A stretch of 23,122 nucleotides of DNA from a virus (IMGVR_UViG_3300037104_000377:1-23122), one strand, 5' to 3'. Shown: positions 15,708 through 21,688, counted from the stretch's first letter. The notes: a model not told the origin generated them from the letters alone. Numbers and translations are program-made.

Positions 15708-16246
15708 TGTGGATCATCTTCGTTCCGGGCGCGATCGTCGCGGCTCTGATCATGTTCCGATGGGCCAGAACGTTGGCCTGCTATCTGATCATCGCGGCGA
15801 TGGTCTACTTCTACGCCATCACGCAGGGGTGGGCACAGGACAGGTCGGCACCGCCGCGATGGGTAGTAGTCACGCAAGACCGCATCCACACGGATTATGT
15901 CGATATGGCGAACATCGTCAGAACGGGCGATATAGATCACGGCGAAGGGTCGGCTACGATTTGGGTAGTTCAGGATTTCCATAATTTCTATGAGGGAAAA
16001 CCAGTCCCTCTGGTGCTTCATGGGAAGTCGGCGCTATCGATCCGGTATCAAGTTGAAATTCAGTGCATTGGCGGCCCAAACCAACCTGCAAAAGGTCTGT
16101 TTTACGCGTATTACTCAGGCCACATGGGGAGCGGGTCTATCGTCGATGGCGGCCCCATGGTCACTTCGGGAGACGTGAAGGCCGGAGAGCAGGTGGCGTC
16201 TTTCGCCTGTCTGCCTATCCAATTCCCTCTGAATTTCCTAAAGTGA
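15707..16246 (+). CDS. Surface-adhesin-E-like exported protein (probable moron)
   Basis: 179 residues, ATG at 15707 inside the previous stop (TAATG); a TTG at 15701 is possible but less likely. Two hydrophobic segments lie at about 2-18 and 22-40, followed by GWAQDRSAPP, so it is either a long signal region or two membrane spans. The rest (about 52-172) fits the surface-adhesin protein E type: WVVVTQDRIHTDYVD, ATIWVVQDFHNF, a Cys in VEIQCIGG, YYSGHMGSGS and a final Cys in SFACLP. In Haemophilus influenzae protein E binds laminin and vitronectin, but many bacterial homologues have no known role. It does not belong to virion assembly, so lysogenic conversion is likely. It overlaps the terminase 3' end tail-to-tail by 32 bases. 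Confidence 0.7.
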   Translation: MWIIFVPGAIVAALIMFRWARTLACYLIIAAMVYFYAITQGWAQDRSAPPRWVVVTQDRIHTDYVDMANIVRTGDIDHGEGSATIWVVQDFHNFYEGKPVPLVLHGKSALSIRYQVEIQCIGGPNQPAKGLFYAYYSGHMGSGSIVDGGPMVTSGDVKAGEQVASFACLPIQFPLNFLK

Positions 16247-17549
16247 TCGCAATGGCATATGTCGCCGTGTCAAGCAAATCGTCGGCCCGCTTGTAGCCTT
16301 GCTTGTCGGCGATCCGAAAATCCACGACCTGGCGCCACATATGGTTGCGCTCCTGCCCTTTGAAATTAGTGGATTTGTTGTGAGCGTGTCGGGAGAACTT
16401 CACGTAACCCTGATATATCTGGGGTGAGGCGTTAAGCGCGCGTTGGTCCTTACCAGCAGCCGTCAACTCCGACGGAAGCGCCTCTGCCGGCAGGCCGCGT
16501 GTCGCGCATTGCTGAAGCAGAATGGTTCCAGAAGAGGCGTCCTCGATATATGCACCGATCGAACCACCCCTGGCATGACACTCACGGGCCAATTCTTCGG
16601 CGCGAGCAAATACACCAGGTATCCACTCGATAAGATAGGCCCCTTCAACCTGTACATACTCCCAATCAAGGCAAACCAATTCGCGAGAAAACGCCGTCCA
16701 CGCCCAGTAACTCGCGCCTGTGCCATCGTGGGCTTGGCCATCCTTCATGGCCGAGTCAATAATGACGAAGACAACATCACAGAACTTCGGATATTCGACC
16801 CCTTCGCCATTCACCAGCAAATGCTCGGCGGCAAAGATCGGGACTCCCGCCCAGCTGACGAACTGCGCCAGATACTCTTGCGCGTAGACCAGTGGCGGGC
16901 GCGTCTTGATCAGATTAGCGAACGTTTCCTCGCGCCGCGCCAGATAATCCACTTCCGTCTCTCCGGCGATGCGCCGTGGCATGTCCGGATTGTCGGTGGT
17001 CGGAGCGTAGTATTCGAGGAATCCGTGCTCGGGCTCATTGCAGAGCCGCCAGAAGAAGTTCTCGGGGCTGTTGCCGTTGGTGTTGCTTAGAACGTAGGCA
17101 TCGCCGTTGAGATCGAGCAGTGTCGGCTCGATGTTGCGTTGCCAGATATCCATCGCGTTTTGCTTCGCGAAGGCACCCTCGTCGATGAATATCTTTTTGT
17201 AGTGCCGCGACCGGCCCGCCAGGTCGTTTTCGAGGGACCAAAAGTCAACGCGCCCGCCCGTTGTGGTGCGGATCACACCTTCGACCTTCGATGAGGCGCT
17301 TTTGACCGGAGCCAGCGCCTGGGCAATCTCGTTGTAAGCCTCGGCGATAAACTTGTGCTCAGGAGCGAACCAGCCGATCGGCTCGCCTTTGATCGCTCCG
17401 TCGCAAGCGATGACGGAACCGAACGTCGTTTTACCCCACCGCCTGCCGCACCGGACCGCCTTGCGCTTGACCTTGCGACCATCCGGCCAGCGCGCGACCC
17501 ATGCCGCGATCTGGCCGGCGTGGAATGTCGGCAGCGTAATGACCGGCAT
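16215..17549 (-). CDS. terL: Terminase large subunit
   Basis: 444 residues, the DNA-packaging motor ATPase and headful or cos nuclease. Walker A is CGRRWGKTT (34-42), Walker B is KIFIDEGAF (119-127, Asp123 and Glu124), and the coupling motif is SNTNG (155-159). The nuclease domain shows acidic residues in FVIIDSAMKDG (Asp265), YIEDASSG (Asp337) and RADDLLDTATYA (Asp423/424/427). All key residues appear present. The ATG at 17549 shares one base with the small-subunit stop (TGATG). Its 3' end overlaps the opposite-strand adhesin-like gene by 32 bases, so that gene constrains the last codons. Confidence 0.9.
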   Translation of the reverse strand: MPVITLPTFHAGQIAAWVARWPDGRKVKRKAVRCGRRWGKTTFGSVIACDGAIKGEPIGWFAPEHKFIAEAYNEIAQALAPVKSASSKVEGVIRTTTGGRVDFWSLENDLAGRSRHYKKIFIDEGAFAKQNAMDIWQRNIEPTLLDLNGDAYVLSNTNGNSPENFFWRLCNEPEHGFLEYYAPTTDNPDMPRRIAGETEVDYLARREETFANLIKTRPPLVYAQEYLAQFVSWAGVPIFAAEHLLVNGEGVEYPKFCDVVFVIIDSAMKDGQAHDGTGASYWAWTAFSRELVCLDWEYVQVEGAYLIEWIPGVFARAEELARECHARGGSIGAYIEDASSGTILLQQCATRGLPAEALPSELTAAGKDQRALNASPQIYQGYVKFSRHAHNKSTNFKGQERNHMWRQVVDFRIADKQGYKRADDLLDTATYAIAITLGNSEGIG

Positions 17550-18013
17550 CAGTCGGGGAGACCGCCCTTGATGGTGATGGCTTTCTCTCCGTCCGGGTCC
17601 GCGTCCTTTGGCTTGTTGTCGCCGTAAACGTGCCGCGCGAGTCGAGCCAGAAGCCAGTTGCGTTGGCTTACGCGCAGGGTGGATCGAAGAACATGTTCGC
17701 GATCAAGCGCCGTTTCTTTCGAGCCATCGCGGCGAGTACGCTCGACCCAATCATTTGTTCCATCGTCTGCGATTTCGAGCGTTTCGTCGGCCATCGCCTG
17801 AAGGCCAAGCTCCCGCGCACGCGCGAATTGGACGGATATGCCATCGCGATCATCGAGGACCCATCCGGCTACCGTGGTGCGCGCCGGCATCTCTTCATCG
17901 CGGCAAATTTCCCGGAGCGTTTCGCCTTCGCTCATCCTGGCGCATATTTGATCGAAGGTGGTCCGATCGAAGGTGCTCGGCCTGCCTACGGAGCGGCGTT
18001 CCTCCTCCGACAT
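17549..18013 (-). CDS. terS: Terminase small subunit
   Basis: 154 residues, ATG at 18013, directly before the large subunit. The N-terminus has SVGRPSTFDRTTFDQICARM and a helix-turn-helix GETLREICRDEEMPARTTVA (about 30-49), then GWVLDD. This is the typical DNA-recognition domain of small terminases in proteobacterial prophages. The middle helices (FARARELGLQAMADETLEIA) form the oligomer core, and the C-terminal part would touch the large subunit. It recognises the packaging site, which is not identifiable here and may lie within or near this gene. A weak GAGG precedes the start. Confidence 0.85.
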   Translation of the reverse strand: MSEEERRSVGRPSTFDRTTFDQICARMSEGETLREICRDEEMPARTTVAGWVLDDRDGISVQFARARELGLQAMADETLEIADDGTNDWVERTRRDGSKETALDREHVLRSTLRVSQRNWLLARLARHVYGDNKPKDADPDGEKAITIKGGLPD

Positions 18014-18099
18014 GCCAGATACCTCTATTTACTCCGCTGAATGGATTGGAGTGGCCCGGGAATCACCCTCCAGGCGCGGCTTCGCCTAGCATAATAAAT

Positions 18100-18837
18100 C
18101 TAAGGGGCGTTCCCGTTGGCCATGTCAAGCGGTATTTCACGCCATCGCCCAAATCTTTCCGCCGGCAACCCCCCCACCACCGCGGACGGCAGTTCCTTGC
18201 CCCTATCAAGTTCGCGCCGGGTTGGCGGCCTGTAGTGCTCCAGCAGCCGGTCAAGCGCGGCGCACACCCGCCCGGAGGTCTTTTGGCTGTTGATGCCCAT
18301 GATGCCCGCGATGTATTCCAGCGGACGATTATCGATCACCGCCATCAGCAGCACCTGCGTGGCTGTCTCGCCCAATGCCAAAATGGCGTCTCTGAACCGA
18401 TCGGCGGCCTGGAATCGCATATGCAACGCATCGACCGCTGGTTCGCTCTCACCATCCACACGCTCACGAATTTTTCCGCCAGACGCGTAGCCCTGGCTCT
18501 TTTCGAAGTCGTTCAGCCACCGCGTCGCTGCCTTGACATGCTTCTCCGTCACATCAGACGGACATGTCACATGGAGACGATCGATCGTCCACGTCCGCTT
18601 ATACCCCCGAATCATCTTCGCCCCGTCACGCCCACCCGGACGATCAGCACGGCGCAGGTGCGCCTGAGCATCGTCTGGATCGCGCCACTCGGTGCGGGTC
18701 ACAAGGGAGTCGCGTAGGACGACGCCCAAGGATGTTTCAACCGCCCCCCGCTGGATAGTCGGCGGCCCATCCTGATGCTGGTCGAGCACCAGGGGTTCTG
18801 ATCCGGACGCGCCGGGGATTTGTTTGAGGCGGGGCAT
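18100..18837 (-). CDS. DUF6456-like helix-turn-helix regulator upstream of terminase
   Basis: 245 residues from ATG at 18837 with GGAG at about 8 bases. Residues about 70-92 are basic. The C-terminal part (about 148-202) is a sigma-70 region-4-like HTH: DAILALGETATQVLLMAVID then RPLEYIAGIMGINSQKTSGR and a helix ending DRLLEHY. This layout, with 'R..E.IA..M......T.GR....L..L..HY', resembles DUF6456 proteins of alphaproteobacteria. It sits right before the terminase genes, where many phages encode a late-gene activator, so control of the packaging/head/tail operon is a reasonable inference. It is not a clear Q antiterminator. Confidence 0.65.
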   Translation of the reverse strand: MPRLKQIPGASGSEPLVLDQHQDGPPTIQRGAVETSLGVVLRDSLVTRTEWRDPDDAQAHLRRADRPGGRDGAKMIRGYKRTWTIDRLHVTCPSDVTEKHVKAATRWLNDFEKSQGYASGGKIRERVDGESEPAVDALHMRFQAADRFRDAILALGETATQVLLMAVIDNRPLEYIAGIMGINSQKTSGRVCAALDRLLEHYRPPTRRELDRGKELPSAVVGGLPAERFGRWREIPLDMANGNAP

Positions 18838-19019
18838 GGCTAACTCCAACGGCAGTCGTGGTTATCGGGCGGTTTGTGGATTCTGTCCACGCCAGCCCGC
18901 CTGAACCTCCCCATGGCTGAAGCGAGGGGCTTGCGCGCCGTTTTCGGTCAAGGTGGATGGCCTCGCGTGCTCGGCCCGGTTGGCTTCTTCCTGGGAAATT
19001 TCCTTGCTACAAATATCCC

Positions 19020-19082
19020 GGGGAGTTTGAGGGGCAGCGCCCCTCTGGGGAGTTTGAGGGGTGTCCCCTCATTGGGAGTTTG
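19020..19082 (+). repeat. Tandem repeat units each with a GC-rich hairpin (REP-like)
   Basis: The 15-mer GGGGAGTTTGAGGGG occurs at 19020-19034 and 19047-19061, and a partial third copy TGGGAGTTTG lies at 19073-19082. The period is about 27 bases. Each full unit runs into a hairpin: GAGGGGC-AGC-GCCCCTC (19029-19045, 7 bp) and TGAGGGG-TGT-CCCCTCA (19055-19071, 7 bp). The two hairpins differ in loop and one base pair but keep pairing. Alphaproteobacterial chromosomes often have similar GGGG...CAGCG...CCCC intergenic palindromes. There is no T-run on either strand, so a simple terminator is unlikely. Confidence 0.75.
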
Positions 19083-19234
19083 TTCAGGCTCCGAAGTTTC
19101 CGATCGACGGGCCGTGGTCTTGGTACCTCAGGTCACACGGAGATAGGGCTCTTGATTGAGGCGCGCGCGCGATTGGTCCTGTTCGTTTCCGTGTATGTCA
19201 ATGGGGGTCTGAGATATCGGCCATTTGCGCGGGG

Positions 19235-19254
19235 ATTAACCACTTTTGGTTAAT
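19235..19254. promoter_or_regulatory. Perfect inverted repeat ATTAACCA-CTTT-TGGTTAAT, operator-like
   Basis: Two 8-base arms (19235-19242 and 19247-19254) around CTTT, standing out as AT-rich in a GC-rich stretch. It lies 65 bases upstream of the ATG at 19319. The arm TTAACCA resembles the half-site of CtrA-type regulators of alphaproteobacteria, though the spacing is not the canonical one. A phage repressor operator is equally possible. Confidence 0.5.
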
Positions 19255-19292
19255 TCTCTTTTGTCTCATGTGGTGAGGAAGTGTCAGCACGA

Positions 19293-19306
19293 CCGGAATG
19301 TTCCGG
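19293..19306. promoter_or_regulatory. Palindrome CCGGAA-TG-TTCCGG just before a start codon
   Basis: Perfect 6-base arms with a 2-base spacer, ending 12 bases before the ATG at 19319 and next to its Shine-Dalgarno (AAGGGGAG). Suited to autoregulation of the disrupted gene by a dimeric repressor, or to an mRNA hairpin limiting translation. Both roles are inference. Confidence 0.4.
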
Positions 19307-19318
19307 GAAGGGGAGACT

Positions 19319-19363
19319 ATGTTCTCATCGCAACGAGCGTGGAATTTGCCTGTCTACCTTGAC
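19319..19363 (+). pseudogene. 5' fragment of a small regulator gene split by the IS element
   Basis: Starts with ATG at 19319 behind AAGGGGAG, and reads 15 whole codons (MFSSQRAWNLPVYLD) up to TTGAC at 19359-19363, the likely target of the IS element. Past the junction the frame enters the IS left end and meets a TAA 16 codons later. Removing the IS (19364-21119) joins it in frame to the fragment at 21120-21311, making a 78-residue frame. The junction YLD-RKAGYPISPATL fits a helix-turn-helix protein of the excisionase/MerR-like type, where a short N-terminus precedes 'Y/F-P-I-S-P-A-T-L'. Confidence 0.5.
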
Positions 19364-19380
19364 CGAAAATCGGCCGCAAG

Positions 19381-19400
19381 CCCCGTCGTTCAGGGCGGGG
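19381..19400 (+). repeat. IS left-end hairpin
   Basis: CCCCGTC (19381-19387) pairs with GGCGGGG (19394-19400) around GTTCAG, with one T-G wobble. It sits 17 bases inside the proposed left cleavage site, the normal place for the hairpin that TnpA binds as single-stranded DNA. Its loop region matches the right-end hairpin (TTCAGGG), which supports pairing the two as ends of one element. Confidence 0.7.
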
Positions 19401-19433
19401 TAAGGCCGTAAGGCGCGTCTGCGCCGACCTGAA

Positions 19434-19847
19434 TCAATCGGGCGTCCGCTGCTGTTCGACGTATTGGCGCACGATGCTGAGTGGCGCACCGCCGCAGGAG
19501 GCGGCGAAGTAGGACGGGGACCATAGGACGCCTTTCCAGTAGCGGTGCGCGATGTCGGGCCGGGCTTGGCGCAACAGGCGGGAGGACACGCCCTTGAGGC
19601 TGTTCACTAGCGCCGAGATGGCGACTTTTGGCGGATACTCGATCAGCAGATGCACGTGGTCGTCTTCGCCGTCGCACGCGCGAAGCTCGGCTTCGAAATC
19701 GGTGCAGACTTTGGTGAAGATGTCCCGCAGCGTCTCTATGGCGCGGCCGTCGAACACGTGGCGTCGGTATTTCGCGACAAAGACCAAGTGGACATGGAGC
19801 GCTGAAACGCAGGAACGGCCTCGCCGTATGTCGCTTGCATTCGTCAT
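19434..19847 (-). CDS. tnpA: IS200/IS605 transposase TnpA (Y1 HUH)
   Basis: 137 residues, the normal length. The HUH metal-binding motif is H64-V-H66 in DDHVHLLIEYPP, and the catalytic Tyr is Tyr129 in IVRQYVEQQ. Other family features are ALHVHLVFVAKYRR near the N-terminus and YWKGVLWSPSYFAASCGG. It cuts and joins single-stranded ends next to the hairpins through a 5'-phosphotyrosine link. The ATG at 19847 lies 22 bases from the tnpB start, so the two genes are divergent and share a promoter region of only those bases plus the gene starts. No damage is visible. Confidence 0.93.
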   Translation of the reverse strand: MTNASDIRRGRSCVSALHVHLVFVAKYRRHVFDGRAIETLRDIFTKVCTDFEAELRACDGEDDHVHLLIEYPPKVAISALVNSLKGVSSRLLRQARPDIAHRYWKGVLWSPSYFAASCGGAPLSIVRQYVEQQRTPD

Positions 19848-19869
19848 AGACCAACTGTATCATTGCGGC

Positions 19870-21075
19870 ATGGTTATCCGCAAGGCCAACACCTACCGGC
19901 TCTACCCGACGCCCGAGCAAGCGCAGCAGATGGCGCAGATCGCGGGTTCGTGCCGGTTCGTGTTCAATCTTGCGTTGGAACAGCGGCGCGACTGGTGGAA
20001 GCCGGGGCGGACATTCAACTTCGCCAGCCAATGCCGCGAAGTCACCGCGCTGCGTGCCGAGGTTGATTGGCTGAAAGCGGCACCAGTCCATACGTTGCAA
20101 CAGGCGCTCAAAGATTTGGACCGGGCCTATCAGAACTGGTGGGCAGGCCGCGCGGACTATCCGACGCCGCGCAAGAAGGGCCTGAACGACAGTTTCCGGT
20201 TTCCCGACCCGGTTTCGATTAAGGTTGAGCGCACGGGCACATCGTCCGGCCGAATCAAGCTACCGAAGCTGGGCTGGATCAGGCTTCGAGCCTGGTATGC
20301 CATCCCCGGCGAAATCTGCAATGCGACCGTCTCGCGCCGCGCTGGGCTATGGCGTGTCGCGGTCCAGTGGCAGCGCGAGGTAGCCGATCCGGTGCCGTCC
20401 ATCCTGCCAGCGGTCGGCATAGATCGTGGCGTGGCAGTATTCGCGGCACTGAGCAACGGCACGATGATTGCGCCGGTTAATCACGGCAAGAAGGCACTCC
20501 GGGCACTTCGGAAGGCGCAACGCAACCTGAGCCGCAAGAAACGTGGCGCGGCCAACAGGCGCAAGGCTATCCGCCGCGTCGCGAAAATTCAGATGCGGGT
20601 TGCGAACGCCCGCAAAGACTTCCTCCACAAAACAACTACCGACATTGCCAAGAACCACGGCACAGTCGTTGTGGAGGCGCTGAAGGTGCGGAACATGGTC
20701 CGCTCTGCGAAGGGCACCGTGGCCGAGCCGGGCAAGAAGGTCCGCCAGAAAGCCGGTCTGAACCGCGCCATTCTCGACCAAGGTTGGGGCGCATTCCGCA
20801 CGATGCTGAACTACAAGCTGGCGGATCGCGGCGGCAAGCTGATCGAGGTTCCGGCTGCCTATACCAGCCAAACATGTGCCGTATGCGGCGTGGTGGATGC
20901 GGCGAGCCGCCAAGATCAGGCGCGGTTCGTCTGCACGTCCTGCGGCCACGAGGCCAATGCCGACACGAATGCGGCGATCAACATTCTACGGCGTGCGGAT
21001 TGCGCGTCGAAGCCTGTGGAGGGGCACCGCTCTAAGCGGCCCGTTGAAGCAGGAAGCCTTCGGAGGGCTGCTTGA
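19870..21075 (+). CDS. tnpB: TnpB, RNA-guided RuvC-like nuclease of the IS605 element
   Basis: 401 residues from ATG at 19870; the frame is open further upstream, but that part is the complement of tnpA. The N-terminal domain opens with MVIRKANTYRLYPTPEQAQQ. The RuvC residues are Asp185 in AVGIDRGVAV, Glu269 in TVVVEALKVRNM and Asp365 in NADTNAAINI. The zinc ribbon is C336-x2-C339 and C355-x2-C358. All are present, so the nuclease looks active. TnpB proteins use an RNA from the element's right end to cut DNA next to a target motif, which helps the element persist after excision, and they are the ancestors of Cas12. The 3' end probably overlaps the RNA gene. Confidence 0.93.
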   Translation: MVIRKANTYRLYPTPEQAQQMAQIAGSCRFVFNLALEQRRDWWKPGRTFNFASQCREVTALRAEVDWLKAAPVHTLQQALKDLDRAYQNWWAGRADYPTPRKKGLNDSFRFPDPVSIKVERTGTSSGRIKLPKLGWIRLRAWYAIPGEICNATVSRRAGLWRVAVQWQREVADPVPSILPAVGIDRGVAVFAALSNGTMIAPVNHGKKALRALRKAQRNLSRKKRGAANRRKAIRRVAKIQMRVANARKDFLHKTTTDIAKNHGTVVVEALKVRNMVRSAKGTVAEPGKKVRQKAGLNRAILDQGWGAFRTMLNYKLADRGGKLIEVPAAYTSQTCAVCGVVDAASRQDQARFVCTSCGHEANADTNAAINILRRADCASKPVEGHRSKRPVEAGSLRRAA

Positions 21076-21119
21076 TGCAGCGCACCGGAACCTCGGTCCT
21101 TCAGGGCCGAGAGCATGTC
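20980..21119 (+). ncRNA. Predicted omega RNA (reRNA) at the IS right end
   Basis: In IS605 elements with tnpB, the guide RNA covers the end of tnpB and the right end, and its guide is the flanking DNA. Here the scaffold would include the strong hairpin CTCGGTCC-TTCA-GGGCCGAG (21092-21111, 8 bp with one wobble) and end near 21119. The guide would start at about 21120 with AGAAAGGCTGGATATCC. Existence and 5' end are inferred from the family, not seen directly. Confidence 0.5.
21092..21111 (+). repeat. IS right-end hairpin
   Basis: Perfect 8-base stem with one T-G wobble around a TTCA loop, 8 bases before the proposed right cleavage site. The loop and 3' arm (TTCAGGG) match the left-end hairpin. 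This is the TnpA recognition hairpin and also part of the predicted guide RNA scaffold. Confidence 0.75.
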
Positions 21120-21311
21120 AGAAAGGCTGGATATCCGATCAGTCCCGCGACGTTGGCCTCCGCAGTCACACGCGGACATTCCCCGGTGTTCAGGGGAAGT
21201 CGGCTCGGTGGTGAGGCGCCGGGGTGGCGGAAACATTCCAGGGAGCTCGCGGTGGCGGCGCGGCAGCCGTCTGCCGCCTTCTTTGACATTGGTTTTTCCT
21301 TTTCAGAGTGA
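21120..21311 (+). pseudogene. 3' fragment of the regulator gene split by the IS element
   Basis: 63 codons ending with TGA at 21309-21311, in frame with the 15 codons left of the IS once it is removed. It begins RKAGYPISPATLASAVTRGH, which looks like the recognition part of a small excisionase/AlpA-like helix-turn-helix ('G-x-P-I-S-P-A-T-L ... R-G-x-x-P-x-F'). The remainder (ELAVAARQPSAAFFDIGFSF) is less typical. As it stands it has no start codon of its own and is translated only if read through from the IS. The alternative is that this is non-coding and the frame is chance. Confidence 0.45.
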
Positions 21312-21360
21312 AATGATGGCGTATTTCCGCCGTTTGTGTTGTGTGAATTGACTTTTGAAT

Positions 21361-21492
21361 AGGTGGGTTAGGTGGCTTTGGTGGGTTTGTTTTGGCAAAC
21401 GTGCAAAAACTGTCATGGCATTACGATATAGCAACGGTGACAGTTTACAGGAGCGCGCCGAAAGTAACCCACCGAAGCCACCAAACCCACCC
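21361..21492. repeat. 132-base nested inverted repeat with three 9-base repeats in each arm
   Basis: The outer arms, 21361-21396 and 21457-21492, match at 30 of 36 positions when one is reversed and complemented. Inside are perfect inner arms, AAACTGTCA (21407-21415) and TGACAGTTT (21438-21446). Both pairs share the same centre (between 21426 and 21427). The left arm reads as tandem 9-mers GGTGGGTTA, GGTGGCTTT, GGTGGGTTT, and the right arm on the other strand reads GGTGGGTTT, GGTGGCTTC, GGTGGGTTA. Iterated, symmetric binding sites like this suit a replication origin, a partition site or a repressor operator. Which one cannot be told here. I see no gene in 21312-21526. Confidence 0.8.
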
Positions 21493-21526
21493 ACTCATCG
21501 GGCTTCTTTGTGTTAGTGCGGTTAGT

Positions 21527-21688
21527 TCAGCGCTTGTATTGCTCCTGGTGTCGCTCCATTGCGTGGAGCATGGCGTCACTGTCGTGCCATCCCGCGGCCC
21601 AGCTCCACGCAAAGGGGCCTTTCAAATAAGGATTTTCAGACAGTTGTAGTCCATTGTAGCGGGCTTCACGTCCTTCAGTGTATGCCAT
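21527..21688 (-). CDS. Rmf/CrpP-like small protein
   Basis: 53 residues from ATG at 21688, chosen because AAGGAG lies 8 bases upstream; a longer frame to 21751 overlaps the preceding gene more and lacks a site. The pattern EGREARYNGLQLSENPY ... FAWSWAAGWHDSD resembles the ribosome modulation factor / CrpP fold, with 'EG..A...G....NPY', a short loop and 'W..GW'. Rmf causes ribosome dimerisation in resting cells, and CrpP-like relatives are common on phages and plasmids with mostly unknown roles. The resemblance is short, so function is open. It is the last gene of the right-hand run. Confidence 0.6.
   Translation of the reverse strand: MAYTEGREARYNGLQLSENPYLKGPFAWSWAAGWHDSDAMLHAMERHQEQYKR

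Larger units (their letters stand above)
18838..19318 (+). other. Intergenic region with repeats and palindromes, no convincing gene
   Basis: About 480 bases with no believable coding frame. Plus-strand frames of 90-98 codons exist, but they pass through the GC hairpins, give repetitive 'GSLRG' translations and lack good start sites. The region holds a perfect 10-base palindrome GGAAATTTCC (18994-19003), the tandem hairpins at 19020-19082, and two operator-like palindromes at 19235-19254 and 19293-19306. It probably carries the control region of the disrupted regulator that begins at 19319. Confidence 0.6.
19364..21119 (+). mobile_element. IS200/IS605-family insertion sequence, complete
   Basis: About 1.76 kb, with divergent tnpA and tnpB and a subterminal hairpin at each end whose loops share TTCAGGG. 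It has no terminal inverted repeats or target duplication, as is normal for this family, which moves as a single-stranded circle. The left boundary is put after TTGAC (19359-19363), a known type of 5' target for the family. The right boundary is put after GAGCATGTC (ending 21119), supported by restoration of an open frame across the site. The right edge is uncertain by a few bases: the family often ends in TCA or TCAA, which would place it at 21120. Both proteins keep their catalytic residues, so the element may be active. Confidence 0.8.

Noticed and set aside
18072-18087. Hairpin AGGCG...CGCCT between the HTH regulator and terS as a terminator
   Set aside because: Only 5 base pairs and no T-run on either strand.
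17608-18717. Plus-strand open frame of 369 codons over terS and the HTH regulator
   Set aside because: No domain, His/Arg/Pro-rich, and antisense to two genes with clear motifs.
18874-19253. Plus-strand frames of 90-98 codons between the regulator and the IS element
   Set aside because: They run through the tandem hairpins, give repeat-derived translations and have no ribosome binding site.
21303-21494. Minus-strand frame of 63 codons with GGFGGFGG, overlapping the inverted repeat
   Set aside because: The repetitive residues are just translations of the 9-base repeats. There is no ribosome binding site.
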